Position numbers and translations under genes: made by a program
Notes under the pieces: generated by a model
What the model saw: only the letters and a program-made list of their open reading frames with translations
The model's database searches: none
What the model was told of the DNA's origin: nothing
In this document: one piece after another, positions 1 to 5,699 of the stretch
Layout of the letters: each line of letters opens with the position of its first letter
Numbering within the stretch: the stretch's first letter is position 1
Source: a bacterium
GTDB lineage: Bacteria > Chloroflexota > Dormibacteria > UBA8260 > Bog-877
Reading direction: 5' to 3'
Assembly: GCA_021817025.1 (NCBI GenBank)
Contig: JAKAWF010000244.1
Span: forward strand, 1 to 5,699
DNA: 5,699 nucleotides

Positions 1-1744
1 GATCTGTCTCAACCGCAGCCCGGACCCGCTGGACCCGACCCTCGGTGTTGGTGACGGTACCGGCCTTCTCCGCAATCGTCCGGCCCGGAAGCAGCACCGT
101 CGCGTGCCGGCTGGCCTCCCCCTGCCAGGGCGTGATCACCACCGCGACGTCGACCTTGGAGAGCGCCTGCTCGAACAGCCCCTCGGGCTCGAATTCGGCT
201 GCGTCTCCGACCACCACCAGCGCCTTCAGTCGGGCATCGACCGCAGCCTCCAGCATGCGGCGGCCCGAAAGCCCTGGGACGGCGATCGGCCGGTAGCCGG
301 GGCCGAGGTTCGGCAACAGCCCCAGGTCCTGGCAACCACGGCTGTTGACAGCGGCGGTGATGGTGAGGACGGTCGCCTCCCGGCTGGCCGACGCGACCCT
401 GGTCCGCAGGGCCATTGCCTGAGCGCGATCGGACTGAGCGGCTACGATCCCGACCCGGCCCGCCGCCGGCAGCCGCTTGACCACCGAGGCCGCGGCAAGC
501 GAGACGGGCACTCGCAACACCTGGCGGCCCCGCTGGTTGGCGGCCTTGTACAGCCGCAGGGTGAGGACCGGCGTCAGCCGCTCTGGCAGATCTCCGATCA
601 CGACCACCGCGTCGCAGGCCTCCAACTCGGCAATGCCAAGCCGGAACTGCTCGGGCGAGATGTGCTCGAGCGGCTCCGCGAGGTGATCCAGATGGGGCGT
701 ACCGATCACCTCGCGGGCCAGCCACTGCAGCACAAAGGCCTCCTCGTTGGTCATCGTGGGCGACCCCAGCACCCCCACCGAGCGCCCCCCGAAGTCGGCT
801 CTGACCCGGAGCAGGGCGCCGGCCGCCCGGGCGACCGCATCCTTGTACGAGACCGGCTGGCGGACGCCGCCCACGCGGGCCTCAGGAGTGGCCACCCGAC
901 CAGGTCGGTTCATCTCAGGGAAGCTGTACCGGCCCCGGTCACAGAGCCAGCTGTCGTCCACATCCGGGTTGTCGTTGCTGGCATAGCGGGCAACCTGATC
1001 CTCGCGGGCGTCGATGAAGATGCCGCACCCGTAGCTGCAGTGCGAGCAGACGCTGGCGGTGCGGCGAAGATCCCAGGGCCGGGCCCGGAAACGATACTTG
1101 ACATGCGTGAGCGCGCCGACCGGGCAGATCTCAGGCAGGTTGCCCTGGAACTGACTCTGGAGCTGGCGGCGCTCGAAGGTGTCGACCACCGTGTGCACGC
1201 CCCGCTCCTGGAGGACGATCTCACGTTCGCCCGTGATCTCCTCGTAGTAGCGGACGCAGCGCCAGCAGAGGATGCACCGCTCCTGGTCCAACATGATCTT
1301 GTCCGAGAGCCTGACCGCCTTGTCGAAGTGGACCTTCTCGGTGATGCTGGAGCGCGCTCGGCCGGGGCCGAAGCGCTGGGTGAAGTCCTGGAGGTCGCAC
1401 TCGCCGCCGCGGTCGCAGACCGGGCAGTCCAGCGGGTGATTGAGAAGCAGGAATTCGAGGTTGCCGTCCCGAAACTTGCGGACCTGCTCGGTCTGGGTCC
1501 GGATCACCATCCCCGGCGCGACCCTGGTCGCGCAGGCCGGTTGCATCTTGGGAAGGCCCTCGACCTCGACCAGGCACATGCGACAGACGGCGACCGGCTC
1601 CAGCTTCTTGTGAGCACAGTAGACGGGCACGAACACCCCCGCCTTCTCACATGCGTCCCACACCAGCGTGCCCGGCATGACCTCGACCACGCTTCCATCG
1701 ACCGAGACGGTCACCAGCTCCGGGACGGTTGTTGCCTCCGCCAC
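1..1744 (-). CDS. nuoG: NADH-quinone oxidoreductase subunit G, 3' end outside window
   Basis: The frame is open from a GTG at 1744 to the window edge: 581 codons, C-terminus missing. NuoG is the large Fe-S subunit of the complex I peripheral arm and passes electrons from NuoF towards the quinone module. Visible ligands, in order: a ferredoxin-like [2Fe-2S] site (N1b) at C43, C54, C57, C71; the His-ligated [4Fe-4S] site (N5) at H103, C107, C110, C116; the N4 site at C157, C160, C163, C207; and a fourth [4Fe-4S] motif, C233-x2-C236-x3-C240-x27-C268, matching N7, which only some bacteria have. From about residue 285 it continues into a molybdopterin-oxidoreductase-like domain, ending near the conserved GTVTNTEGRVQ at 562-572. 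In complex I this domain binds no molybdenum (family knowledge). The GTG follows the nuoF stop directly, so coupling is likely; its Shine-Dalgarno is weak (GGGGCGG-like). GTG at 1714 is an alternative start. The first base of the next codon is at position 1. Confidence 0.95.
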   Translation of the reverse strand, partial: MAEATTVPELVTVSVDGSVVEVMPGTLVWDACEKAGVFVPVYCAHKKLEPVAVCRMCLVEVEGLPKMQPACATRVAPGMVIRTQTEQVRKFRDGNLEFLLLNHPLDCPVCDRGGECDLQDFTQRFGPGRARSSITEKVHFDKAVRLSDKIMLDQERCILCWRCVRYYEEITGEREIVLQERGVHTVVDTFERRQLQSQFQGNLPEICPVGALTHVKYRFRARPWDLRRTASVCSHCSYGCGIFIDAREDQVARYASNDNPDVDDSWLCDRGRYSFPEMNRPGRVATPEARVGGVRQPVSYKDAVARAAGALLRVRADFGGRSVGVLGSPTMTNEEAFVLQWLAREVIGTPHLDHLAEPLEHISPEQFRLGIAELEACDAVVVIGDLPERLTPVLTLRLYKAANQRGRQVLRVPVSLAAASVVKRLPAAGRVGIVAAQSDRAQAMALRTRVASASREATVLTITAAVNSRGCQDLGLLPNLGPGYRPIAVPGLSGRRMLEAAVDARLKALVVVGDAAEFEPEGLFEQALSKVDVAVVITPWQGEASRHATVLLPGRTIAEKAGTVTNTEGRVQRVRAAVETD

Positions 1745-3028
1745 CTAGGCCGCCGCCCCGACCCTGGCTCGGACGGGGCACCGTCCCGCCCCGCAATGGC
1801 TCTCGAACTCCTCGGGGAACATGCGCAGGGCCGACATCACGAACCAGGTGGCGGTATCCCCGAGGGGACAAAAACAGCGGCCGTCCATGTTGCCACAGAT
1901 GTCGGAGAGCTCAGCCAGCTCCGCCCGACTGGCCAGCCCAGCCTCCAGCCGATGCATCAACTCACTCTCGAAGTACGTCCCCTCCCGACACGGCACGCAC
2001 TTGCCACAGGACTCATGCCGGTAAAAGTCGACCAGCCGGGTGGCCACATCCACCATGCAGGTGGAGTCGTCCATGATCACCAGCGCACCCGCCCCCAAAG
2101 AGGACCCCGCGTCGGCGACCGCCTTGAAGTCGAGCGGGACATCGAGATGCTGGGGCCCGAGGACCTGCATCGAACCGCCCCCGGGCTGCATGGCCTTGAA
2201 CTGGCGGCCCCGCCAGACCCCGCCCGCCAGCTCCAGAAGGTCGCGGAACGTGGTCTTGCCCATCGGAACCTCGAACGTCCCCGGCCGCTCCACGTGGCCG
2301 CTGACGCAGAAGAGACGGGTGCCGGGGCTGGCCTCGGTCCCCAGGGCCGCGTACTGGGCGCCGCCCTCGCTGACGATGTAAGGAAGGTTGGACAGGGTTT
2401 CGACGTTGTTGACCACAGTCGGCTGCCCGTAGAGGCCCTTGACGGCTGGGAAGGGCGGCTTCAGTCGGGGCTGGCCGCGACGCCCCTCCAGAGAATCCAA
2501 CAAGGCGGTCTCCTCACCGCAGATGTAGGCTCCCGCGCCACCGTGGACGATCAACTCGCAGTCCCACTTGGTGCCCAGCACGCCGCGGCCGGCGTAGCCG
2601 GCGCGATAGGCCTCCTGGGCGGCCCGCTCCAGCAGCTCCCGTTGCGCCCGATACTCGCCGCGGATATAGATGAACGCGTGGGTCACCTGCAAGGCGAAGG
2701 CGGCGATGAGCACGCCCTCCAGCAGCTGATGGGGGTACTCCTCCATCAAGACCCGGTCCTTGAAACACCCGGGCTCGGACTCGTCCGCGTTGACGCACAG
2801 ATAACGCGGGAACACATCCTTTGGCAGAAAGCCCCACTTGGTCCCCGTCGGGAAGGCCGCGCCGCCCCGGCCCCGCAATCCGGATGCCTTGACCTCGGCA
2901 ACGATTGCCTCCGGGCCCATCTGGATCGCCTTGCGCAGCCCCTGGTAGCCACCGACCTTCTCGTAACCAACCAGGGTGGTCAGCCCATCTGCCCCCCGAT
3001 GCCGGGTGAGAACCGTGGTCTGTTCCAT
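1745..3028 (-). CDS. nuoF: NADH-quinone oxidoreductase subunit F (NADH/FMN-binding)
   Basis: NuoF is the flavoprotein that oxidises NADH and passes electrons to the Fe-S chain. The protein is 427 residues, a normal length. The FMN/NADH fold shows GRGGAAFPTG at 53-62 (Ala where Gly is commoner), VNADESEPG at 79-87 and GAYICGEETALLDSLEG at 166-182. The N3 [4Fe-4S] ligands are C341, C344, C347 (SCGKCVPCREG) and C387 (CFCPLGD). I start at ATG 3028, which overlaps the nuoE stop as TGATG and has GGAGG at 3036-3040, seven bases upstream. A TTG one codon earlier (3031) is in frame but less likely. The stop TAG is followed without a gap by the nuoG GTG. It sits in the usual E-F-G order and has no truncation or missing ligand. 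A 1000-codon frame on the opposite strand is an antisense artefact. Confidence 0.97.
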   Translation of the reverse strand: MEQTTVLTRHRGADGLTTLVGYEKVGGYQGLRKAIQMGPEAIVAEVKASGLRGRGGAAFPTGTKWGFLPKDVFPRYLCVNADESEPGCFKDRVLMEEYPHQLLEGVLIAAFALQVTHAFIYIRGEYRAQRELLERAAQEAYRAGYAGRGVLGTKWDCELIVHGGAGAYICGEETALLDSLEGRRGQPRLKPPFPAVKGLYGQPTVVNNVETLSNLPYIVSEGGAQYAALGTEASPGTRLFCVSGHVERPGTFEVPMGKTTFRDLLELAGGVWRGRQFKAMQPGGGSMQVLGPQHLDVPLDFKAVADAGSSLGAGALVIMDDSTCMVDVATRLVDFYRHESCGKCVPCREGTYFESELMHRLEAGLASRAELAELSDICGNMDGRCFCPLGDTATWFVMSALRMFPEEFESHCGAGRCPVRARVGAAA

Positions 3029-3558
3029 CAACCACCCTCCCCGGGGTCACCGGCGCGAATCTTGGTGAGCACCTCTTCGGCCCGCTCAGGCGTCAGATCC
3101 TCGTAGCTGAAACGGTCCACCTGCATCATGGGGGCTCCCCCGCACGCGCCCAGGCACTCCACGGTCCCCTCCAGCGTGAAGGCGCCATCGGCGGTCGCTC
3201 CGCCATCCTCCACGTCCAGCCATCCTTCGAGATGGCGCAGGAGGTCGTCAGCGCCCCGCAGCCCGCAGGAGACATTCCGGCACACCTGGATCTGATGCCG
3301 CCCCGGCTGATGGTTGAAGTACATCGAGTAGAAGCTGGACACAGCCTCCACATCCGCCGGCAGCAGGCCCAGCTCGGCCGCCACCACCTCGAGCGACCAG
3401 GCTGGAAGGTAAGCCAATTCGTCCTGAATCGCCCAGAGGGCGGGAAGCACCGCGGAGCGGGACGACGGGTACAGCCTGCCCATCTCGCGGACACGGGCCA
3501 AGGTGCTCTGGCTCAGCCCGTCTGGACTCCCCCCCTCGACACTCTGGGGATCAGCCAC
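3028..3558 (-). CDS. nuoE: NADH-quinone oxidoreductase subunit E (24 kDa, [2Fe-2S] N1a)
   Basis: NuoE is the thioredoxin-fold subunit that pairs with NuoF in the NADH dehydrogenase module and carries the N1a [2Fe-2S] cluster. With the start chosen here it has 176 residues, typical for the family. An N-terminal helical region (about 20-75, with RSAVLPALWAIQDELAYLP) leads to VSSFYSMYF. The cluster ligands follow: C93-x4-C98 (VCRNVSCGLRGA) and C135-x3-C139 (ECLGACGGAPMMQVD). The start is uncertain. GTG 3558 has a GGGGGAG-type ribosome site six bases upstream. GTG 3606 is in frame, would add 16 residues, and has GGAAG nine bases upstream. The added residues do not resemble the family, so I prefer 3558. 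nuoD, its usual upstream neighbour, is about 1.85 kb away beyond an opposite-strand gene, so this is probably the first gene of an E-F-G transcript. Confidence 0.95.
   Translation of the reverse strand: MADPQSVEGGSPDGLSQSTLARVREMGRLYPSSRSAVLPALWAIQDELAYLPAWSLEVVAAELGLLPADVEAVSSFYSMYFNHQPGRHQIQVCRNVSCGLRGADDLLRHLEGWLDVEDGGATADGAFTLEGTVECLGACGGAPMMQVDRFSYEDLTPERAEEVLTKIRAGDPGEGG
3036..3040 (-). promoter_or_regulatory. Ribosome binding site of nuoF
   Basis: GGAGG inside the last codons of nuoE, seven bases before the ATG at 3028. It decides for that ATG over the TTG at 3031, and its position within nuoE fits coupled translation. Confidence 0.75.
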
Positions 3559-3564
3559 CTCGCT

Positions 3565-3573
3565 CTCCCCCCC
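3565..3573 (-). promoter_or_regulatory. Probable ribosome binding site of nuoE
   Basis: A run of seven G followed by AG (minus strand) lies six bases before GTG 3558. It supports the shorter nuoE start. The G run is also a likely spot for a length error in sequencing, which would affect how the codons further upstream are read. Confidence 0.5.
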
Positions 3574-3717
3574 ACGGCTCCGAGCCCACTCTCCCCAGCA
3601 TGCCACCGGCGCGCGCTTCCATGCCCCTGCTCATTCCCCCCCACTTTACCAACCCGCACGCCCCACCCGGAGAGCGCCCGGCCGCGACTGGGGGTCAGCC
3701 TGGCCACGGCTGCCGCG

Positions 3718-3741
3718 GCTGGCGGCGGAGGCCCCGCCAGC
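3718..3741. repeat. Perfect 8-bp inverted repeat (hairpin) upstream of nuoE
   Basis: GCTGGCGG at 3718-3725 pairs with CCGCCAGC at 3734-3741 around an eight-base loop. No T run follows on either strand, so it is not a classical intrinsic terminator. It could be an operator or an mRNA leader structure in the divergent region, or chance in GC-rich sequence. Confidence 0.45.
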
Positions 3742-3746
3742 TCCGG

Positions 3747-3756
3747 TCCCCGGGGA
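3747..3756. repeat. 10-bp perfect palindrome TCCCCGGGGA
   Basis: A fully self-complementary decamer lying six bases beyond the hairpin at 3718-3741. Its symmetry would suit a dimeric regulator, but no known operator is recognised and chance is quite possible at this base composition. Confidence 0.3.
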
Positions 3757-3806
3757 GCATCCGGTGCCTCGGGGCGCCTGCGGCGCTAACCTTGGAGGCC
3801 ATCAAG

Positions 3807-4010
3807 ATGAGCGTGGCCAAAGACTCGGCGCCAGCACCTCCCCCTTTGGGGATCGGACACGCCGCTCCCCAGGCGGCTGGTTCGAGAGCCCAGGCGGTGC
3901 AAGTGGGTTCCGAGCTGCTGCCCGGAGCCGAGGCGATTCCGGCCAGACGGCCAGCTCCCGGCTGGAAGCCTCCCACCTCCTCCGCGACAAACTGCCTCCG
4001 AACTCGGTGA
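3807..4010 (+). CDS. Possible small ORF or displaced N-terminus upstream of flippase
   Basis: An ATG at 3807 has GGAGG at 3794-3798, eight bases upstream, one of the best ribosome sites in the window. It opens a 67-codon frame beginning MSVAKDSAPAPPPLG and ending at a TGA at 4008-4010. The product is rich in Pro and Ala, has no membrane segment and matches no family I know. It lies on the same strand as the flippase but in a different frame. The flippase frame from about 3955 onward (RLEASHLLRDKLPP) also looks coding. So this may be a leader peptide, a real small gene, or the true flippase N-terminus separated by one indel near 3940-3960. It may equally be noncoding. Confidence 0.25.
   Translation: MSVAKDSAPAPPPLGIGHAAPQAAGSRAQAVQVGSELLPGAEAIPARRPAPGWKPPTSSATNCLRTR
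3841..3852 (+). repeat. Left copy of a 12-bp inverted repeat pair
   Basis: CCCCTTTGGGGA here is the exact reverse complement of TCCCCAAAGGGG at 4063-4074. Each copy is itself nearly palindromic (four C, three-base centre, four G). Possible paired binding sites; function unknown. Confidence 0.4.
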
Positions 4011-4062
4011 CCAGGACTCCGAATTCGCCTGATGGGAGCTCCCCAGCAGACCCCGAGCACCC

Positions 4063-4074
4063 TCCCCAAAGGGG
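4063..4074 (-). repeat. Right copy of a 12-bp inverted repeat pair
   Basis: TCCCCAAAGGGG, the reverse complement of 3841-3852, with 210 bases between the copies. This copy lies about 37 bases before the proposed flippase start at 4112, where an operator could act, but this is inferred from position only. Confidence 0.4.
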
Positions 4075-4099
4075 TCGAAGGCCGCTTTGGGAGCTGGCC

Positions 4100-4104
4100 A
4101 GGAG
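4100..4104 (+). promoter_or_regulatory. Probable ribosome binding site of flippase gene
   Basis: AGGAG seven bases before GTG 4112. It is the best-placed ribosome site near the first membrane segment and is why that start is preferred over GTG 4007, which has no such site. Confidence 0.5.
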
Positions 4105-4111
4105 CCCCCTG

Positions 4112-5317
4112 GTGCGCCACAATCTTCTCTATCTGATCGGCATCGGCGGGTCGGGCGCGGGGGTGCTGCTGGCCCAAGCCTACGGAGCCCATCACCTCAC
4201 CGCCGCCGCGAATGGGGCATCCACCTCCGTGGTGGCGGTTCTCAACCTGCTCTACACCACCTCCTACGTGGTGGCGGCCGGAGCGGCCCGCGAGGTCGCC
4301 GCCGCCGTGGCCCAGCAGATGCCAGCCTCCGCCCAGTGGCCGAGCCTGCGCCGGAGCGGCTGGAGGATCGGGCTGGCCCTCGCCGCCGCCATGATCCCAA
4401 TCGACGTCGTGCTGGCCCTGCTGCTCCATCTGGACGATCCCTGGATCCTCACGGTCACGGTCGTGGCCGGCCCGATCGCGGCCCTGGGCGGATCCCAGCG
4501 CGGGTACCTCCAAGGGGCCCGTGACTTCCGCCGCCTGGCCTTCAACTTCCTCCTCTACGGCGGCACCATGGCGCTGCTCGCGGTGCTGCTGCTGCGGCTG
4601 GGGCTGGGGGCCACCGCGGTGCCCCTGGCGTCGGTCGCGGGCGCCCTGGGGTCCGCCGTCTACCCGCGACACGGCAGGGTTCAGGGATCCGGTCGGCGGG
4701 CTCACCCGGGGGCGCTGATCGACATCAGCGTGGTGGCCGGCGCGGCCACGGCACCCATCTTCAACAACTTCGATGTGGTCGCCGCTCGGCACGTGCTGAG
4801 CCCCTACGGAGCCGGTCTCTACTCGGGCCTCTCCGTGATGGGCAAGATCCTCTTCTTCGGCACCAGCAGCCTCAGCGCCGTGATGTACCCGCGGGTGGCA
4901 GCGGCCGCCACCGCCCGGGCCAGACGGCTGCTGCTGCTCCAGACCCTGGGTGCCCTGGCTGTGATCGACGGGCTGGTCCTGAGCGCCTACGCCCTCCTCT
5001 CTCGTCCGCTGCTCGGCATCGTCCTGGGCCACCAGTACGAGCGCGACTCCTCGCTGCTGCTCCTCTTCAGCGCCGGAGTGGCCGGCCTCACGGTGGTCAA
5101 CCTGCTCGTCTACTTCAGTCTGGGCGCCCGGGAACGAGGCTTCGCGATCGTGCCCGCGATCGGGGTCCCGGTCTTGATCGGCTGGCTGTTCACCTCCCCC
5201 CCGGAGGTCACCGCCTTCGTGCCGCGAATCGCGTCGGCGCTCCTGCTTCTCGCCGCCCTGGAGGCCCTGATCGTGCTGCCCCGCGCCCTCCGCCGCCAAC
5301 CGGAGCGCACCCTCTGA
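4112..5317 (+). CDS. Polytopic membrane protein, MOP-superfamily oligosaccharide flippase-like
   Basis: From GTG 4112 this is 401 residues with about 12 hydrophobic segments (near 5-24, 37-56, 86-106, 110-128, 145-163, 166-184, 201-219, 238-258, 272-295, 313-335, 344-361, 368-389). Two patches look like Wzx/RfbX-type polysaccharide exporters: GYLQGARDFRRLAFN after helix 4 (131-145), and NNFDVVAARHVLSPYGAGLY (218-237) entering the second half. Such proteins flip lipid-linked sugars across the cytoplasmic membrane; the substrate here cannot be told. No glycosyltransferase neighbour is visible. The gene lies between nuoE and nuoD on the opposite strand. The start is uncertain: GTG 4007 would add a Pro-rich 35-residue tail, and the frame stays open back to 3503. 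Residues 186-199 read poorly and probably reflect two compensating indels. A lipid II flippase (MurJ) is less likely given the length. Confidence 0.75.
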   Translation: MRHNLLYLIGIGGSGAGVLLAQAYGAHHLTAAANGASTSVVAVLNLLYTTSYVVAAGAAREVAAAVAQQMPASAQWPSLRRSGWRIGLALAAAMIPIDVVLALLLHLDDPWILTVTVVAGPIAALGGSQRGYLQGARDFRRLAFNFLLYGGTMALLAVLLLRLGLGATAVPLASVAGALGSAVYPRHGRVQGSGRRAHPGALIDISVVAGAATAPIFNNFDVVAARHVLSPYGAGLYSGLSVMGKILFFGTSSLSAVMYPRVAAAATARARRLLLLQTLGALAVIDGLVLSAYALLSRPLLGIVLGHQYERDSSLLLLFSAGVAGLTVVNLLVYFSLGARERGFAIVPAIGVPVLIGWLFTSPPEVTAFVPRIASALLLLAALEALIVLPRALRRQPERTL

Positions 5318-5327
5318 CTGGCGCTCC
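5302..5327. terminator. Hairpin across the flippase stop codon
   Basis: GGAGCGC at 5302-5308 pairs perfectly with GCGCTCC at 5321-5327; the 12-base loop contains the TGA stop at 5315-5317. It lies between two converging genes, so it may help end transcription from either side, but no T run follows. Confidence 0.35.
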
Positions 5328-5340
5328 AGCCGCCCGACTT

Positions 5341-5374
5341 GGGGAGGGCGAGATGGCACCCGCCCAGCTCCTTT
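5341..5374 (+). terminator. Candidate intrinsic terminator of flippase gene
   Basis: GGGCG at 5346-5350 pairs with CGCCC at 5361-5365 around a ten-base loop. The stem can extend, after an internal mismatch, through GGGG (5341-5344) against CTCC (5368-5371). A short TTT (5372-5374) follows on the plus strand. The T run is too short for a strong call. Confidence 0.4.
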
Positions 5375-5404
5375 GTCGAGGCCAACGGAGTCCCCGGCAC
5401 CGCC

Positions 5405-5699
5405 CTATCGGTCGATGTCGCCCAGAATGATGTCGATGCTGCCCACGACGGCCACCACGTCCGCCACCATCTCATCCTTGACCATGTGCGCGAGCGCCGA
5501 CAGGTTGCTGAACGAAGGTCCCCTCACCTTGCATCGGTAGGGCCGGTTGGCACCGTCGCTGACGATGAAGAAGCCCAGCTCGCCGCGGGCACTCTCGACT
5601 GCTGAGTAGCAGCTTGCGGGGGCCGGCCGGAAGCCCTCGGTACTGATCTTGAAGTGATGGATGAGGGACTCCATCGAGTTGTCAATCTCGGTCCTGGGG
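5405..5699 (-). CDS. nuoD: NADH-quinone oxidoreductase subunit D, C-terminal part only
   Basis: The last 97 codons of NuoD (49 kDa subunit) are present; the rest lies beyond the right edge. NuoD is related to the large subunit of NiFe hydrogenases and forms much of the quinone-binding cavity with NuoB. Recognisable C-terminal family features are [15 protein letters not shown], then STEGFRPAP, then [15 protein letters not shown] followed by [13 protein letters not shown], then a terminal [13 protein letters not shown] just before the TAG at 5405-5407. Whether it is a separate NuoD or a NuoCD fusion cannot be seen. nuoE should follow directly but begins about 1.85 kb further on, beyond a converging gene. 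Confidence 0.96.
   Translation of the reverse strand, partial: PRTEIDNSMESLIHHFKISTEGFRPAPASCYSAVESARGELGFFIVSDGANRPYRCKVRGPSFSNLSALAHMVKDEMVADVVAVVGSIDIILGDIDR

Larger units (their letters stand above)
3559..4111. other. Divergent intergenic region between nuoE and the flippase gene
   Basis: About 550 bases separate two genes transcribed away from each other, so promoters for both should lie here. Frames are open on several registers, but their translations are rich in Pro, Arg, Ala and Gly and match no family I recognise, as expected of GC-rich DNA. It contains a perfect 8-bp hairpin (3718-3741), a 10-bp palindrome (3747-3756), a short open frame with a good ribosome site (3807-4010), a 12-bp inverted repeat pair (3841-3852 and 4063-4074) and a 9-bp direct repeat (3868-3876 and 3889-3897). 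No convincing -35/-10 pair was found on either strand. The N-terminal coding part of the flippase may extend into its right end. Confidence 0.6.

Noticed and set aside
9..725. A 238-codon minus-strand frame within nuoG
   Set aside because: It is in a different register from nuoG, which is open throughout, and the product is a low-complexity Arg/Gly/Pro-rich string.
1..1744. NuoG as a formate dehydrogenase or other true molybdenum enzyme
   Set aside because: The N-terminal N1b, His-ligated N5, N4 and N7 pattern and the position directly after nuoE and nuoF identify complex I NuoG; its molybdopterin-like domain is a structural relic in this family.
104..3106. A 1000-codon open frame on the plus strand covering nuoG and nuoF
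   Set aside because: It lies wholly antisense to two genes with intact catalytic and cluster motifs. Its translation is His/Arg/Asp-rich with no family features. Long antisense frames are a usual by-product of strong third-position G/C.
3643..3648. A -10-like TAAAGT on the minus strand, about 85 bases before nuoE GTG 3558
   Set aside because: It matches only four of six consensus bases and no -35 element lies at a suitable distance, so I did not call a promoter.
3868..3900. A tRNA-like GGTTCGA T-loop sequence
   Set aside because: The flanking bases do not form the five-pair T stem and no acceptor or anticodon arm could be found around it.
3695..5359. A 554-codon open frame on the minus strand antisense to the flippase gene
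   Set aside because: The product is a Gly/His/Gln/Glu-rich string with no recognisable domain, while the plus strand encodes regularly spaced hydrophobic helices and family patches. It is a shadow frame.

Overview
This GC-rich bacterial window is dominated by part of a NADH:quinone oxidoreductase (respiratory complex I, nuo) gene cluster read on the minus strand. From right to left it holds the 3' end of nuoD (5405-5699), then complete nuoE (3028-3558) and nuoF (1745-3028), then most of nuoG (1-1744, running off the left edge). The subunits are recognised from their iron-sulfur, FMN and NADH motifs. No marker fixes the organism. The strong G/C preference at third codon positions, the GTG starts and the four-cluster NuoG would fit a high-GC lineage such as Actinomycetota or Chloroflexota, but that is only a guess.

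The main irregularity is between nuoD and nuoE. These two genes are normally adjacent and co-transcribed, but here about 1.85 kb separates them. The gap holds a plus-strand gene (about 4112-5317) for a roughly 12-helix membrane protein that looks like a MOP-superfamily oligosaccharide/lipid flippase. It converges on nuoD across an 87-bp gap with hairpins, and diverges from nuoE across about 550 bp (3559-4111). nuoEFG therefore cannot simply be read through from a standard nuoA-D transcript and probably has its own promoter in that gap.

NuoE, NuoF and NuoG together form the NADH-oxidising arm of complex I. NuoF takes hydride from NADH on FMN, NuoE carries the off-path N1a cluster, and electrons pass through N3 in NuoF into the chain in NuoG and on towards the quinone site formed partly by NuoD. 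Tight stop/start junctions (TGATG between E and F, TAG directly followed by GTG between F and G) suggest translational coupling of E, F and G.

The 3559-4111 gap has no recognisable conserved gene. It holds a small open frame with a good ribosome-binding site (3807-4010), a perfect 8-bp hairpin, a 10-bp palindrome, and a 12-bp inverted repeat pair 210 bp apart. The flippase gene also shows a short internal stretch (about 4665-4712) where another frame reads better, which suggests two compensating single-base indels. I see no CRISPR array, rRNA, tRNA or insertion sequence, and no clear sign of a wholly new system.
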